Below are positions 17,083-26,121 of a DNA stretch of 64,000 nucleotides, piece by piece. Made by a program: the position numbers and the translations under genes. The stretch is from JANQEU01 sp965601455 (GTDB lineage Bacteria > Bacteroidota > Bacteroidia > Cytophagales > Cyclobacteriaceae). Under the pieces are notes generated by a model. That model did not search any database and had not been told where the DNA came from. It worked only from the letters and a program-made list of their open reading frames with translations. The stretch is from contig OZ271831.1 of the NCBI GenBank assembly GCA_965601455.1, positions 1,240,001-1,304,000 on the forward strand, read 5' to 3'. Positions within the stretch are counted from its first letter, which is position 1. Every line of letters starts with the position of its first letter.

Positions 17083-19461
17083 TTAAGAAACTGCATGCCC
17101 GTTTTGCATGGCTGACCATACTCTTTCCGGTATCATAGGCATCCGGATGTCTTTCACTTCGTGTCCATCCTTCCATAATGCATCAATTACTGCATTGACG
17201 ACAGCCGGTGTAGATCCGATGCAACCAGCTTCACCTGCACCTTTCACACCCAATGGGTTATGAGGACATGGTGTAACATTACGATCCAGTTCGAAACTTG
17301 GGAGATCATCGGCTCTTGGAATGGCATAATCCATGAAAGATCCGTTTAACAACTGACCTTTTTCACTGTATACCGTGCCTTCGAACAATGCTTGTCCAAT
17401 TCCCTGTGCGAGGCCACCATGTATCTGACCATCAACAATCATCGGATTGATGATATTTCCAACGTCATCGACGGCAATGAACCTCTTCAAAGTTACTTTT
17501 CCGGTCTCCTTATCTATCTCAACTATTGCAACATGACACCCGAAAGGATAAGTGAAATTCGTTGGATCATAGAAGCTTGAAAAGTCCAGGCCAGGTTCCA
17601 GATCAGCAGGATAGTCATGCGGGACATACGCAGTTAATGAAACATCACCAAAAGCGATAGATTTTTCTGTTCCCTTCACTGTCCACTTGCCTTCAGCAAA
17701 CTCTAGATCATCTACGTTAGCCTCCAGTTTATGAGCTGCGATTTTGGCCCCTTTTTCGAGTACTTTGTCAATACTCTTCATGATCGCTGAGCCTCCCACG
17801 GCCAGAGAACGGGAGCCATAAGTTCCCATGCCAAATGCAACGGCTTCTGAATCACCATGAACGACCTCTACATCTTCAAGTGCAATTCCCATCCTATCTG
17901 CAACAATCTGTGCGAATGTGGTTTCGTGACCTTGTCCATGCGAATGGGAACCAGTGTAAACACTGACCTTACCAGTAGGTTGGACTCGAACCTGGGCCGA
18001 TTCGAAAAGTCCGGCCCTCGCTCCCAAAGCACCGACAACAGCACTTGGAGCAATTCCACAGGCTTCAATGTACGTGGAGAACCCGATGCCTAATAGTTTT
18101 CCTGAATCCTTCGCGGCTTCCTGTTCCTTTCGGAAATCTTCATAGCCAACCATTTCCAAAGCTTTGTCTACCACAGCATGGTAGTCGCCACTATCGTACT
18201 GAAGGGCTACCTGAGTTTGATATCCGGGCTCGTTGACCCCATCAAATGCCGGGATGAAGTTTTTCTTACGAAGTTCAATAGGATCCATTCCCATTTCCAG
18301 GGCAGCAAGATCTAGCAATCTTTCCAATTGATAAGTGGCTTCCGGCCTTCCGGCGCCTCTATATGCATCCACTGCATTGGAGTGTGTGAAGACAGCAGTT
18401 ACATCAACATAGATTAGTGGAGTTGTATACAAACCTTGCATCAGTGTTCCATGTAAGTAGGTTGGAACTGCTGGAGCGAATGTGCTTAAGTAGGCACCCA
18501 TGTTGGCAATAGTTTTTGAATGAAGGGCAACAATTTTACCATCCTCATCAAATCCCATTTTCACTACTGTTTCATGGTCTCTTCCGTGAGCATCTGTCAC
18601 AAAGGCTTCCGTTCTTTCAGAAGTCCATTTAACAGGTCTTCCTATCTCTCTGGCGCACCACACCACCAATGCTTCTTCCGCGTAATGGAAGATCTTGCTT
18701 CCAAAACCACCACCGACATCCGGTGCGATTACATGAAGTTTATGTTCAGGAATGCCAAGAACAAATGCCGCAAGTAATAATCGGGTAAGGTGTGGATTTT
18801 GAGAAGTGGTATAAAGGGTGTACTTATCTTTTGCGGTTTCAAAGTGCCCGATTGCACTTCGGGGTTCAATTGGGTTTGGTGCAAGACGTTGATTTACTGT
18901 ATCAAGCGTGGTGACATGATGTGCACTCTCCAAAGCTTTAAGTACATCTTGTTCCTCGTTTCCCAGCCCCCAATCAAATGCAATATTATTAGGGGCATCA
19001 GGATGAACCTGAGGAGCACCATCTTTTAATGCATCAGAGGCCGTAACGACAGCGTCTAGTTCTTCATAATGAATAACTAATTCATCAGCAGCATCTTGAG
19101 CCTGTGCAAGAGTTTCGGCGATGATGACAGCAACACCATCTCCCGCATGAAGAGCACGGTCAGATACAAGTAAAGGGTGCTTGGGCTCCTTCATTATATC
19201 TCCGTTTTTAAAGTTCACCTGCCAACCGCAGGGAACCCCATTCACTTCCTCAAGGTCCTTACCAGTGAAAATGGCTATTACTCCATCTGCTGATTCCGCT
19301 GCTGAAGTATCAATTTTTTGAATCTTTGCATGAGCGTGTGGGCTTCTGACTATATGCGCATGGGCCATATTCGGAAGTACGATATCATCTGTGTAGTTAC
19401 CTTTTCCGGTTATAAACCTCTTGTCCTCAACTCTCTTTACTGATTTTCCAATATAATTCAT
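17083..19461 (-). CDS. coxL: Molybdenum hydroxylase large subunit, form II CoxL-like
   Basis: A 792-residue molybdopterin-cytosine-dinucleotide-binding subunit of the xanthine dehydrogenase/aerobic CO dehydrogenase family. It has VGGGFGSK near residue 249 and a catalytic glutamate in KGAGEAG near 740. The active-site loop near residue 365 reads AYRGAGR, the form II signature. True CO dehydrogenases (form I) have AYxCSFR with the copper-binding cysteine, which is absent here. A CO-oxidising role is therefore doubtful; an aldehyde or N-heterocycle substrate is at least as likely. Start ATG 19461, 10 bases after coxS. Confidence 0.93.
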   Translation of the reverse strand: MNYIGKSVKRVEDKRFITGKGNYTDDIVLPNMAHAHIVRSPHAHAKIQKIDTSAAESADGVIAIFTGKDLEEVNGVPCGWQVNFKNGDIMKEPKHPLLVSDRALHAGDGVAVIIAETLAQAQDAADELVIHYEELDAVVTASDALKDGAPQVHPDAPNNIAFDWGLGNEEQDVLKALESAHHVTTLDTVNQRLAPNPIEPRSAIGHFETAKDKYTLYTTSQNPHLTRLLLAAFVLGIPEHKLHVIAPDVGGGFGSKIFHYAEEALVVWCAREIGRPVKWTSERTEAFVTDAHGRDHETVVKMGFDEDGKIVALHSKTIANMGAYLSTFAPAVPTYLHGTLMQGLYTTPLIYVDVTAVFTHSNAVDAYRGAGRPEATYQLERLLDLAALEMGMDPIELRKKNFIPAFDGVNEPGYQTQVALQYDSGDYHAVVDKALEMVGYEDFRKEQEAAKDSGKLLGIGFSTYIEACGIAPSAVVGALGARAGLFESAQVRVQPTGKVSVYTGSHSHGQGHETTFAQIVADRMGIALEDVEVVHGDSEAVAFGMGTYGSRSLAVGGSAIMKSIDKVLEKGAKIAAHKLEANVDDLEFAEGKWTVKGTEKSIAFGDVSLTAYVPHDYPADLEPGLDFSSFYDPTNFTYPFGCHVAIVEIDKETGKVTLKRFIAVDDVGNIINPMIVDGQIHGGLAQGIGQALFEGTVYSEKGQLLNGSFMDYAIPRADDLPSFELDRNVTPCPHNPLGVKGAGEAGCIGSTPAVVNAVIDALWKDGHEVKDIRMPMIPERVWSAMQNGHAVS

Positions 19462-19471
19462 CTCAATAGGT

Positions 19472-19945
19472 TTAAGCGTTTACAGAATCCATTTTATCAG
19501 CTGCCTGTTGTATCGACTTCACAATGTTGTGATATCCGGTACATCGACAGAAATTACCTTCAAGCGCTTCACGGATTTCCGTTTCGTTCGGATTGCTGTT
19601 TCGCTGAAGAAGGTCTGCAGCAGTCATGATCATGCCCGGAGTACAAAACCCACATTGGAGTCCATGCTGATCCCTGAATCCTTCTTGTAGTGGGTGAAGC
19701 TCTCCGTTTTTGCTAAGGCCTTCGATAGTGGTTACTTCTTCGCCATCCACTTGTGCCGCCAGCACGGAACATGATTTCATCGCCTTTCCATTCACAAGAA
19801 CCGTGCAAGCTCCGCAGCCGCTGGTGTCGCACCCAACATGGGTACCTGTTAATTGCAATGTTTCCCTCAAGAAACTAACCAGCAACGTGCGGTCTTCAAT
19901 CTCTCGGGCTTCATTTTTGCCATTAACAATAATGTTTACTTTCAT
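19472..19945 (-). CDS. coxS: Molybdenum hydroxylase [2Fe-2S] subunit (CoxS-like)
   Basis: A 157-residue small subunit with two [2Fe-2S] clusters. The plant-type cluster ligands are in HVGCDTSGCGACTVLVNGK plus a later Cys (residues 36-61). The C-terminal cluster is QCGFCTPGMIMTA and NFCRCTGYHNIV (residues 98-142). It is the first gene of the minus-strand cox operon, with ATG 19945 preceded by an AT-rich 169-base region where I cannot identify a confident promoter. Confidence 0.95.
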   Translation of the reverse strand: MKVNIIVNGKNEAREIEDRTLLVSFLRETLQLTGTHVGCDTSGCGACTVLVNGKAMKSCSVLAAQVDGEEVTTIEGLSKNGELHPLQEGFRDQHGLQCGFCTPGMIMTAADLLQRNSNPNETEIREALEGNFCRCTGYHNIVKSIQQAADKMDSVNA

Positions 19946-20114
19946 CTGAGGTCTGTTTTATATTATTCTTAAATTTCATTGCATTTCTTCAACAAAAGTT
20001 GAAAAAATTGAAAACTGACATTGATTTTATTGAAAAAAACGGATTATCCCAAATGTTTGAATGGGATCGTTTTCATTTTTGTCTTATTTAGAAGCATTCA
20101 AAATAATTGTTGTA

Positions 20115-20765
20115 ATGAATTCCAGATTTTTCGTCTTCGATGCCTATGGTACACTCTTTAAAGTAGCCACTGATCAATCAAAAATTTTTCAATGGGCTGG
20201 TGAGAAATCATTGCAAGTACAAGAGCTGTGGAGACAGCGACAGTTGGAGTACACTTGGCTTCAAAGCCTGATGAATAGATGGATTAATTTTGATCAAATT
20301 ACCGAAAATGCTCTTGAGTTTGCGATGGAGTCTTTAGACCTAAGTAGCAAGGAATTAAGGTCCTACCTATTAGACATATATCGGAGTCCTTCGATATTCG
20401 ACGATGTTTTACCCTTTCTCAAATCTCAAAAGCAGCAGAAAGTAGGTTTATTCATAGCATCAAATGGAACTAGAGAATTATTGGAACACAGTATTAAATG
20501 GGTAGGTATGGATCGGATAATTGATGGGATCATTTCGGCCGATGATGTCCAAGTATTCAAGGTGAGTCCTGAATATTATCAGATGATTCCGGATAGATGT
20601 GAATGTAAACCATCAGATATAACTTTCTTTTCTTCAAATAGCTGGGATATTGCGGGAGCTGCACATTTTGGGTTCAATACTGTTTGGGTGAATCGAAAAG
20701 ATATGGTGTTCGAAAGGCTTGGTGTTTCACCTGGACGTATTATCTCTTCTTTTTCAGAATTCTAA
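20115..20765 (+). CDS. Haloacid dehalogenase type II (HAD superfamily)
   Basis: A 216-residue HAD hydrolase very close to L-2-haloacid dehalogenases. All key residues of that family are visible: nucleophile Asp in FVFDAYGTLF (residues 6-15) with its Thr, the substrate arginine in WRQRQLEYTWL (near 42), the SNGT motif near 119, the lysine in FKVSPEYYQ, and SSNSWDIAGA near 175. ATG 20115 is chosen at the family N-terminus; the longer frame from 20061 adds an unrelated segment. The stop overlaps the opposing phosphatase stop by CTAA. The natural substrate may differ from halogenated acids. Confidence 0.9.
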   Translation: MNSRFFVFDAYGTLFKVATDQSKIFQWAGEKSLQVQELWRQRQLEYTWLQSLMNRWINFDQITENALEFAMESLDLSSKELRSYLLDIYRSPSIFDDVLPFLKSQKQQKVGLFIASNGTRELLEHSIKWVGMDRIIDGIISADDVQVFKVSPEYYQMIPDRCECKPSDITFFSSNSWDIAGAAHFGFNTVWVNRKDMVFERLGVSPGRIISSFSEF

Positions 20766-21229
20766 TTGTTGTCGGCATTCTTCTCAATAACCTCTTTAAG
20801 GAAGAATTCCAACGATCGATCGAGAATACGAAATACTTCCCTGAAATCTTCCGCACTACCGAAGTATGGGTCAATTACATCCATTCCATCATTACCCGGA
20901 TCAAATTCTCTCATCAGGAGGAGCCTTTTATGATTAGGAAATCTATTTCTCAATTCTGCAAGATTCCTGGAGTCCATGGCAATAATCCAATCAAACTGAC
21001 TATCGCTTGCGTGAATCTGCCTGGCAACATGCTGGTATTGAATTTGATGAGATTGTAATACATCCATGGTTCTTGCATCTGGAGGATTTCCTATCTGATA
21101 ATTTCCAGTTCCGGCAGAATCGGCCTCGATTGACCCAATGCCCCTAGTGATGATTTTATGCTTAAATATGGCTTCGGCCATTGTAGAACGACAGATGTTT
21201 CCTAAGCAAACAAAAAGAACTTTTGTCAT
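20762..21229 (-). CDS. Low-molecular-weight protein-tyrosine phosphatase
   Basis: A 155-residue LMW-PTP. The P-loop C-x5-R-S is VCLGNICRS (residues 7-15) with nucleophile Cys8 and Arg14, and the general acid lies in DVIDPYFGSAEDF (near 118). Length matches the family. It could dephosphorylate tyrosine kinases of polysaccharide export or arginine-phosphorylated proteins; no such partner is adjacent. Start ATG 21229. Confidence 0.95.
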   Translation of the reverse strand: MTKVLFVCLGNICRSTMAEAIFKHKIITRGIGSIEADSAGTGNYQIGNPPDARTMDVLQSHQIQYQHVARQIHASDSQFDWIIAMDSRNLAELRNRFPNHKRLLLMREFDPGNDGMDVIDPYFGSAEDFREVFRILDRSLEFFLKEVIEKNADNN

Positions 21230-21325
21230 TATTTATTTCTTCAAATGGTTACATTTTCGATAGAAAATGTATATATTAAAGCATAACACAAATTTTTATT
21301 CATACACCTGTTTGACAACTTAATG

Positions 21326-21353
21326 AAAAAGCCCCGCATTTGCGGGGCTTTTT
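21326..21353 (-). terminator. Rho-independent terminator after the DUF6588 gene
   Basis: A perfect 12-bp stem AAAAAGCCCCGC/GCGGGGCTTTTT with a four-base loop. It is symmetric enough to work on both strands, but only the minus-strand gene ending at 21378 lies upstream of it. Confidence 0.92.
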
Positions 21354-21377
21354 CCTTGTCAGTCTTTTTAATTGGTT

Positions 21378-22433
21378 CTATCGAACGCTAATTCCAACAC
21401 CTAGTGTGAAGGTGTTATATTTCTGAAGTGCATACTCAGCATGAACGGTAAGAACCAGTAGTTTAATTCTTGCACCGATGTTTGCTCTTGGTCCACCACT
21501 GCTGTAGGAGAACGAGAGAGGATCAACAAGCGGAGTATCCTGGAATTCCACGGTGTAGGAACCCAGCATATCGAAATCCGTGCTAGTAGTCATGACTCCC
21601 AGTCCTGCGTATACGGTAAGAATCGCCAGCTTCTTGGAAATGATACCCTGGATAGTTGTTCCTCCTCCAGAGAGTTCAACGACTTGATCAGGTTGATCGG
21701 GATTTATTCCAAAAGAGGAATTGTATCGGCTAAACGCAAAGAATCCCGAAAGATCGAAAGGTAGAAGTTGAGTGCCGGGTATCCACTGTTTGATATCGTG
21801 CATGATTCCCAGACCGAACATACCGAAAGATGCTCCGTCAAATTCTTGCTCGGGGACAATACGAAGCTTCACCTCCGTTCCTTTAATCAAACCAATTCCA
21901 ACCTGCGCGAATGGTGCAGGTACCGCAACATTACCTAGTGGGTACCAATCGGCTTCCTCAATACCAGCTCCCGTTGGTGCGGAGATAGCGATTAGCTCAT
22001 CACCCGGTTGGATAAACTCTGATTCGATATCCGAAGGTGCAAGGAATGAAAGCAGAGGTAGTTCGTCTGCCGGAAGATTTTCACCAAATATAGTAGGTAA
22101 TTGAGCAGATGCTCCATCACGTAATTGTACATTAGTATAATCTGAGTTTTTAAACTCGTATGTTTTCGCAGAGCTTGGAACAAATGCGAAAGACAAACCA
22201 CCGGTAATATCAAATCCCAGAAGTTTATGTGGTTGACCAGTGTTATACCAGCCGCTATTCATCCCATATCCAAAACCTACAAATGCAGGTTCCATATAGT
22301 CTCCAGCCATTTTTTTGGCATCTTCAACACCCGCCTGAAGGAAGGCATCCAGGTCTAATTCTTGTGCTTTTACGGTAGTGGACGCTACCACCGCAACAAT
22401 CACTGTAAAAAGTCTAAATATGTACTTGTTCAT
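21378..22433 (-). CDS. DUF6588 family exported protein
   Basis: A 351-residue protein that I match to DUF6588, a Bacteroidota family of unknown function. A signal peptide (LFTVIVAVVASTTVKAQ) is followed by an N-terminal segment with YMEPAFVGFGYGMNSGWYNT and alternating beta-strand sequence (FDITGGLSFAFVPS, HAEYALQKYNTFTLGVGISVR) ending in an aromatic-rich strand, which suggests an outer membrane beta-barrel. It sits 24 bases downstream of a lipoprotein gene on the same strand. Role unknown. Confidence 0.8.
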   Translation of the reverse strand: MNKYIFRLFTVIVAVVASTTVKAQELDLDAFLQAGVEDAKKMAGDYMEPAFVGFGYGMNSGWYNTGQPHKLLGFDITGGLSFAFVPSSAKTYEFKNSDYTNVQLRDGASAQLPTIFGENLPADELPLLSFLAPSDIESEFIQPGDELIAISAPTGAGIEEADWYPLGNVAVPAPFAQVGIGLIKGTEVKLRIVPEQEFDGASFGMFGLGIMHDIKQWIPGTQLLPFDLSGFFAFSRYNSSFGINPDQPDQVVELSGGGTTIQGIISKKLAILTVYAGLGVMTTSTDFDMLGSYTVEFQDTPLVDPLSFSYSSGGPRANIGARIKLLVLTVHAEYALQKYNTFTLGVGISVR

Positions 22434-22457
22434 TTTCTTTTCGGTTATTGGTGAGAT

Positions 22458-22976
22458 TTAGTCGCGTACTTTTCCAAGTACATCAAAATTGAATCGAATT
22501 ACAAAGTCGTTAGGAACCTCCGCTTCAAATCGTGCATTGTTCTCCATCGCAAATTGCCTACCCTGAATCACTTCTTGTCGAATCAGTTCGACAGTATTTA
22601 GATCAACATTGACACCACCCGGATAAATCGTTGCCGGAGAGCTTGTATTAGCTAAAGTAAGTCTTGGAATTTCGATTAAAGTGCTGGCATTTGCCCGAAC
22701 TATCATACTAAAACTCCCAAAGGATTGACCCTCAGGTAAACCGAAGATTTCATAGGAGATCAAATTCATATCCAGATCATTCAGGTTGTATTCCCCAAGT
22801 TCCTGATTTCCAAGATCGACATCAACGATACCGTTGTACTCTAGGCTTATATTAACATCCTCCGCCTCAACATTAAAATCATACGGTACATCTTTGGCAA
22901 CATTAATCTGTAATCCCGCTTCACCACAGGAAATAGCAATCGCCGCAATAAAAAGCATTGAAAATAGCGCCCTCAT
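22458..22976 (-). CDS. Putative lipoprotein of unknown function
   Basis: A 172-residue protein with a lipoprotein signal (LFIAAIAISCGEAG, lipid Cys at about residue 17). The remainder is beta-rich and acidic with no motif I recognise. It is the first gene of a likely two-gene operon with the DUF6588 protein downstream. A TATTTTTG box matching TAnnTTTG lies upstream on the minus strand. An envelope role is inferred. Confidence 0.75.
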   Translation of the reverse strand: MRALFSMLFIAAIAISCGEAGLQINVAKDVPYDFNVEAEDVNISLEYNGIVDVDLGNQELGEYNLNDLDMNLISYEIFGLPEGQSFGSFSMIVRANASTLIEIPRLTLANTSSPATIYPGGVNVDLNTVELIRQEVIQGRQFAMENNARFEAEVPNDFVIRFNFDVLGKVRD

Positions 22977-23123
22977 AATATTATCTATTTGTTTAAGATT
23001 GTTTGAACAAAAATATCAATTTAGACCAATTAAAACTCTTTGGCCATAAAATTCAATTGAAAATTAGTATAGTTATATACTGACTTTTGTCATATAGTAA
23101 ACCCTTTGAGCTTTAAAAAGTGA

Positions 23124-24371
23124 ATGTTAATCAGGACATTATATCGTTTCGCTAGTGTATTCATTGTCCATCTTGTAGTTCCTTTTATAGGTATTTTCCA
23201 TAGAAGGTTCAGGACAACTCGGGTAGTCAGAGGCTCATGGGAGAGAAACCTTGAAGTTTTTGTGAATGAGAATTCTGATCCTATCCTTTGGTTTCATGGG
23301 GCTTCTCATGGAGAATTTGAGCAAGGTCGACCGGTGATGGAGTTGATTAAAGAAAAACTACCAGGTCATCGATTGCTTTTTACCATTTTTTCTCCATCTG
23401 GTTTCGATTTCGCTAATCGAGCGGAAGTAGCTGATTATGTTTCCTATCTACCATTGGATACGCCTGGGAATGCTAAACGATTTCTGGGGCTGGTCAAGCC
23501 AGAGATGGCGATATTTATTAAGAATGACTTCTGGCCTAATTTTCTAATGGCCTTGGAAGGAAGTAAAACTCCAATTCTATTTCTCAGCTCCCGGTTTCTT
23601 AGCAGCCAAGCCTATTTTGGATTTGCTAAGGGATTATACATGCCGTTGTTTAGAAGTGTATCAAAATTTTTTGTTCAAAATAAAGAATCAGCAACGGCAC
23701 TAATTGGTAACGGGATAGAATCGGTGGTAGTCTCCGGAGACACGAGAATGGATCGTGTTACTCAATTGGGGGAGGTTAAGGATCCTTTTCCGGAGTTGAA
23801 GGGATTCATAAGCGATCAACCGATTTTTGTTTTCGGCAGTGTCTGGCCGGAGGATCTTGATCGATTTGGTCATTTCATCAACTACTCTTCACACAAATTC
23901 ATTGTTGCTCCACATGACGTGGGTACTGATAGTGTGAGATTTTTCACATCAAAAATTAAGGATTCCTTGACCTTATCCTCATTTTTAGAATCCAGTGACC
24001 GCACTTGTGATGTTCTGATTATTGACAACATTGGAATGTTATCGAGGTTGTATTTCTACGCCAGGTATGCTTATGTGGGTGGTGCATTTTCACAAGGACT
24101 TCATAATATTTTGGAACCTGCGGCTTTTGGTATTCCGGTATTTTTTGGAAGAGATATATCCACCTTAAAATTTCATGAAGCAGGCGAACTTCAAAAAAGA
24201 GGAGGGGCTTTTGAAGTAGATTCATCAGAAGAGCTGGAAGAGCTGGTGGATTTACTGGAAACAGACGTAGAAATGTATCGAAAGAGTTCAATTTCATCTT
24301 CTGATTATATCCGGGAAAGTAAAGGCGCGACGCAGGAGATTACCACTTATATACTAAACCATCTAAAATGA
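23124..24371 (+). CDS. waaA: 3-deoxy-D-manno-octulosonic acid (KDO) transferase
   Basis: A 415-residue GT30 glycosyltransferase that adds KDO to the lipid A precursor at the inner membrane. It has the N-terminal membrane anchor (VFIVHLVVPFIGIF), the catalytic Glu in WFHGASHGEFEQGRP (near residue 61) and the C-terminal donor motif YVGGAFSQGLHNILEPAAFGIPVFFG (near 313-338). Its presence shows that the cell makes KDO-containing lipopolysaccharide. The stop overlaps rsgA by 4 bases (ATGA). Start ATG 23124. Confidence 0.95.
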   Translation: MLIRTLYRFASVFIVHLVVPFIGIFHRRFRTTRVVRGSWERNLEVFVNENSDPILWFHGASHGEFEQGRPVMELIKEKLPGHRLLFTIFSPSGFDFANRAEVADYVSYLPLDTPGNAKRFLGLVKPEMAIFIKNDFWPNFLMALEGSKTPILFLSSRFLSSQAYFGFAKGLYMPLFRSVSKFFVQNKESATALIGNGIESVVVSGDTRMDRVTQLGEVKDPFPELKGFISDQPIFVFGSVWPEDLDRFGHFINYSSHKFIVAPHDVGTDSVRFFTSKIKDSLTLSSFLESSDRTCDVLIIDNIGMLSRLYFYARYAYVGGAFSQGLHNILEPAAFGIPVFFGRDISTLKFHEAGELQKRGGAFEVDSSEELEELVDLLETDVEMYRKSSISSSDYIRESKGATQEITTYILNHLK

Positions 24372-25273
24372 AAGGACAGGTTACTCGATCAACAGGTTCC
24401 TGGTACACTATTCGTTTAGAAGATGGGTCCAGGGTTGATGCTCGTCTACGGGGGAAGTTCAAACTCCAAGACAAGAAAATAACTAACCCCATAGCTGTTG
24501 GGGACTGGGTCAAGATGGAATATGTCGAAAATGATCCCCTGATCATCGAGATCATAGATCGGGAAAACTACGTGATACGAGTAAGTCCTAAAAAGAGAGG
24601 ACATTCGCACTTACTCGCTGCCAACATCGATCAAGCTATTTTGATTGCCTCCTTTAAACACCCTCGAACGTCCACTGGTTTTATTGATCGGTTTTTTGTT
24701 TCTCTAGAAGCCTTCCGAATTCCGGGTAAACTGATAATTAATAAGTCCGATCTACTTGATCAAAGGGAAATGGAGGAGGCGAAAGGGTTAGTTGAGATGT
24801 ACTCCTCTTTGGGTTATGAAAGCGTTCTCACCTCCTTTGAACAATCCGGCTTCTCGCCAGATTGGTTCGAAGGTAGGTTAACTCTACTCTCTGGCCATTC
24901 GGGTACTGGAAAGTCGACTTTAATAAATTCCTTGATTCCTGGTGCAAAACAAGATACAGGTGAGATATCAACTTTTGCAAACAAAGGGGTTCATGTGACA
25001 ACTTTTGCCGAAATGTTCGATCTGAACTCAACTTCTTTTATTATCGATACCCCAGGAATAAAAGAACTTGGACTTGCTGAAATCGAAAAATCAGAACTAT
25101 CCCACTATTTCCCGGAAATGCGTGATTTACTGGGTACGTGTAAATTCAATAATTGTTTGCACGTTGATGAACCCGGATGTGCGGTTATGTCTGCTTTTGA
25201 GGAAGGGAAAATCTACCTGGAGCGGTATAAAAGCTACCTAAGCATGCTTGAGGATGAAGACAATCGACGTTAA
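24368..25273 (+). CDS. rsgA: Ribosome small subunit-dependent GTPase A
   Basis: A 301-residue circularly permuted GTPase for late 30S assembly. An N-terminal OB domain (residues 1-70) is followed by G4 INKSDLLD (near 126) before G1 GHSGTGKST (near 176) and G3 DTPGIKELG (near 228), the permuted order that defines the family. The zinc motif CKFNNCLHVDEPGC is near 258-271. Translationally coupled to waaA; its TAA stop overlaps the opposing gene by TTAA. Confidence 0.97.
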   Translation: MKGQVTRSTGSWYTIRLEDGSRVDARLRGKFKLQDKKITNPIAVGDWVKMEYVENDPLIIEIIDRENYVIRVSPKKRGHSHLLAANIDQAILIASFKHPRTSTGFIDRFFVSLEAFRIPGKLIINKSDLLDQREMEEAKGLVEMYSSLGYESVLTSFEQSGFSPDWFEGRLTLLSGHSGTGKSTLINSLIPGAKQDTGEISTFANKGVHVTTFAEMFDLNSTSFIIDTPGIKELGLAEIEKSELSHYFPEMRDLLGTCKFNNCLHVDEPGCAVMSAFEEGKIYLERYKSYLSMLEDEDNRR

Positions 25274-26118
25274 ATGATCGATTTAAAAAAAACTTGCAGG
25301 TAAGGAGCTATTAGATGAATGTTTCCGGTCCTAATACATTGCTTACACTCGTATAGAATTCTTCTTCGTAACGCATGATGCTCAGCTGGTTCTCGATTCA
25401 TTTGATAAATCTTTCGAATGACCTGCAATGTTGATCTTTGATGTGAATTCAGGAAATTGGTTTGCTTTTTCGAATGGGAGTTCGTTAATATCCTCTTCCT
25501 GGCAAGTACATCATCGGTGAACTGATACTTGAAATGCCTCGCTGATCGAATCCAGAAATCAAAATCCTCATATTCCAATGTCTCATCGTAGCCATTCATT
25601 CTTTCTAAAACTTCTCGACGAGTCATCATCGATACGGGATTGACCATGTAGTACTGGATAAGCTCGCGGTAAACATCCCCCGATTTTGGAGTATGAGCCA
25701 TTTGTTCCTGACCTATTTCTTTTCCAGACTGATCAATTAACAAAACACGACCATAGTGTACTCCCCAATCCTTGTCTTTCGTCTGAAATTCGTTAATTCC
25801 TTTGGAAATCCTATTGGTTTCAAGCAAATCATCAGCAGCTAAATCAATGATAAACTCGCCTTTACTTTGTCTGAATCCAATGTTAAAACTAGAGCAGTTT
25901 CCACGATTTTCTGTGTTGTTGATTACACAGATACTGGGATGTTCTTTTTGAAGTTTTGCAAGTACTTCTGAGCTATTGTCGGTACTAGCATCGTTAACCA
26001 CAATCAGTTCAATGTTTTCATAGCTCTGATCAAGAACCGAATGAATAGCCTCTTGGACATAGGCTTCGTGGTTGTAGCATAAGCATATCACACTTACCAA
26101 TGGAGGCTTCTTATTCAT
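25270..26118 (-). CDS. Glycosyltransferase family 2
   Basis: A 282-residue GT-A fold transferase. It has VSVICLCYNHEAYVQEAIHSVLDQ (residues 8-31), IVVNDASTDNS, and the metal/nucleotide-binding acidic motif IDLAADD near 94. A likely role is surface polysaccharide or LPS synthesis. It starts 3 bases after the upstream acyltransferase-like gene, forming a two-gene operon next to waaA/rsgA. The donor and acceptor sugars cannot be predicted. Confidence 0.93.
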   Translation of the reverse strand: MNKKPPLVSVICLCYNHEAYVQEAIHSVLDQSYENIELIVVNDASTDNSSEVLAKLQKEHPSICVINNTENRGNCSSFNIGFRQSKGEFIIDLAADDLLETNRISKGINEFQTKDKDWGVHYGRVLLIDQSGKEIGQEQMAHTPKSGDVYRELIQYYMVNPVSMMTRREVLERMNGYDETLEYEDFDFWIRSARHFKYQFTDDVLARKRILTNSHSKKQTNFLNSHQRSTLQVIRKIYQMNREPAEHHALRRRILYECKQCIRTGNIHLIAPYLQVFFKSII

Positions 26119-26121
26119 TAT

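Noticed and set aside
14142..19945. Aerobic CO oxidation
   Set aside because: The large subunit has the form II loop AYRGAGR, without the Cys that binds copper in form I CO dehydrogenase, so this activity is not supported.
20684..21058. A 124-codon plus-strand frame over the phosphatase gene
   Set aside because: It overlaps two well-supported genes and has no recognisable features.
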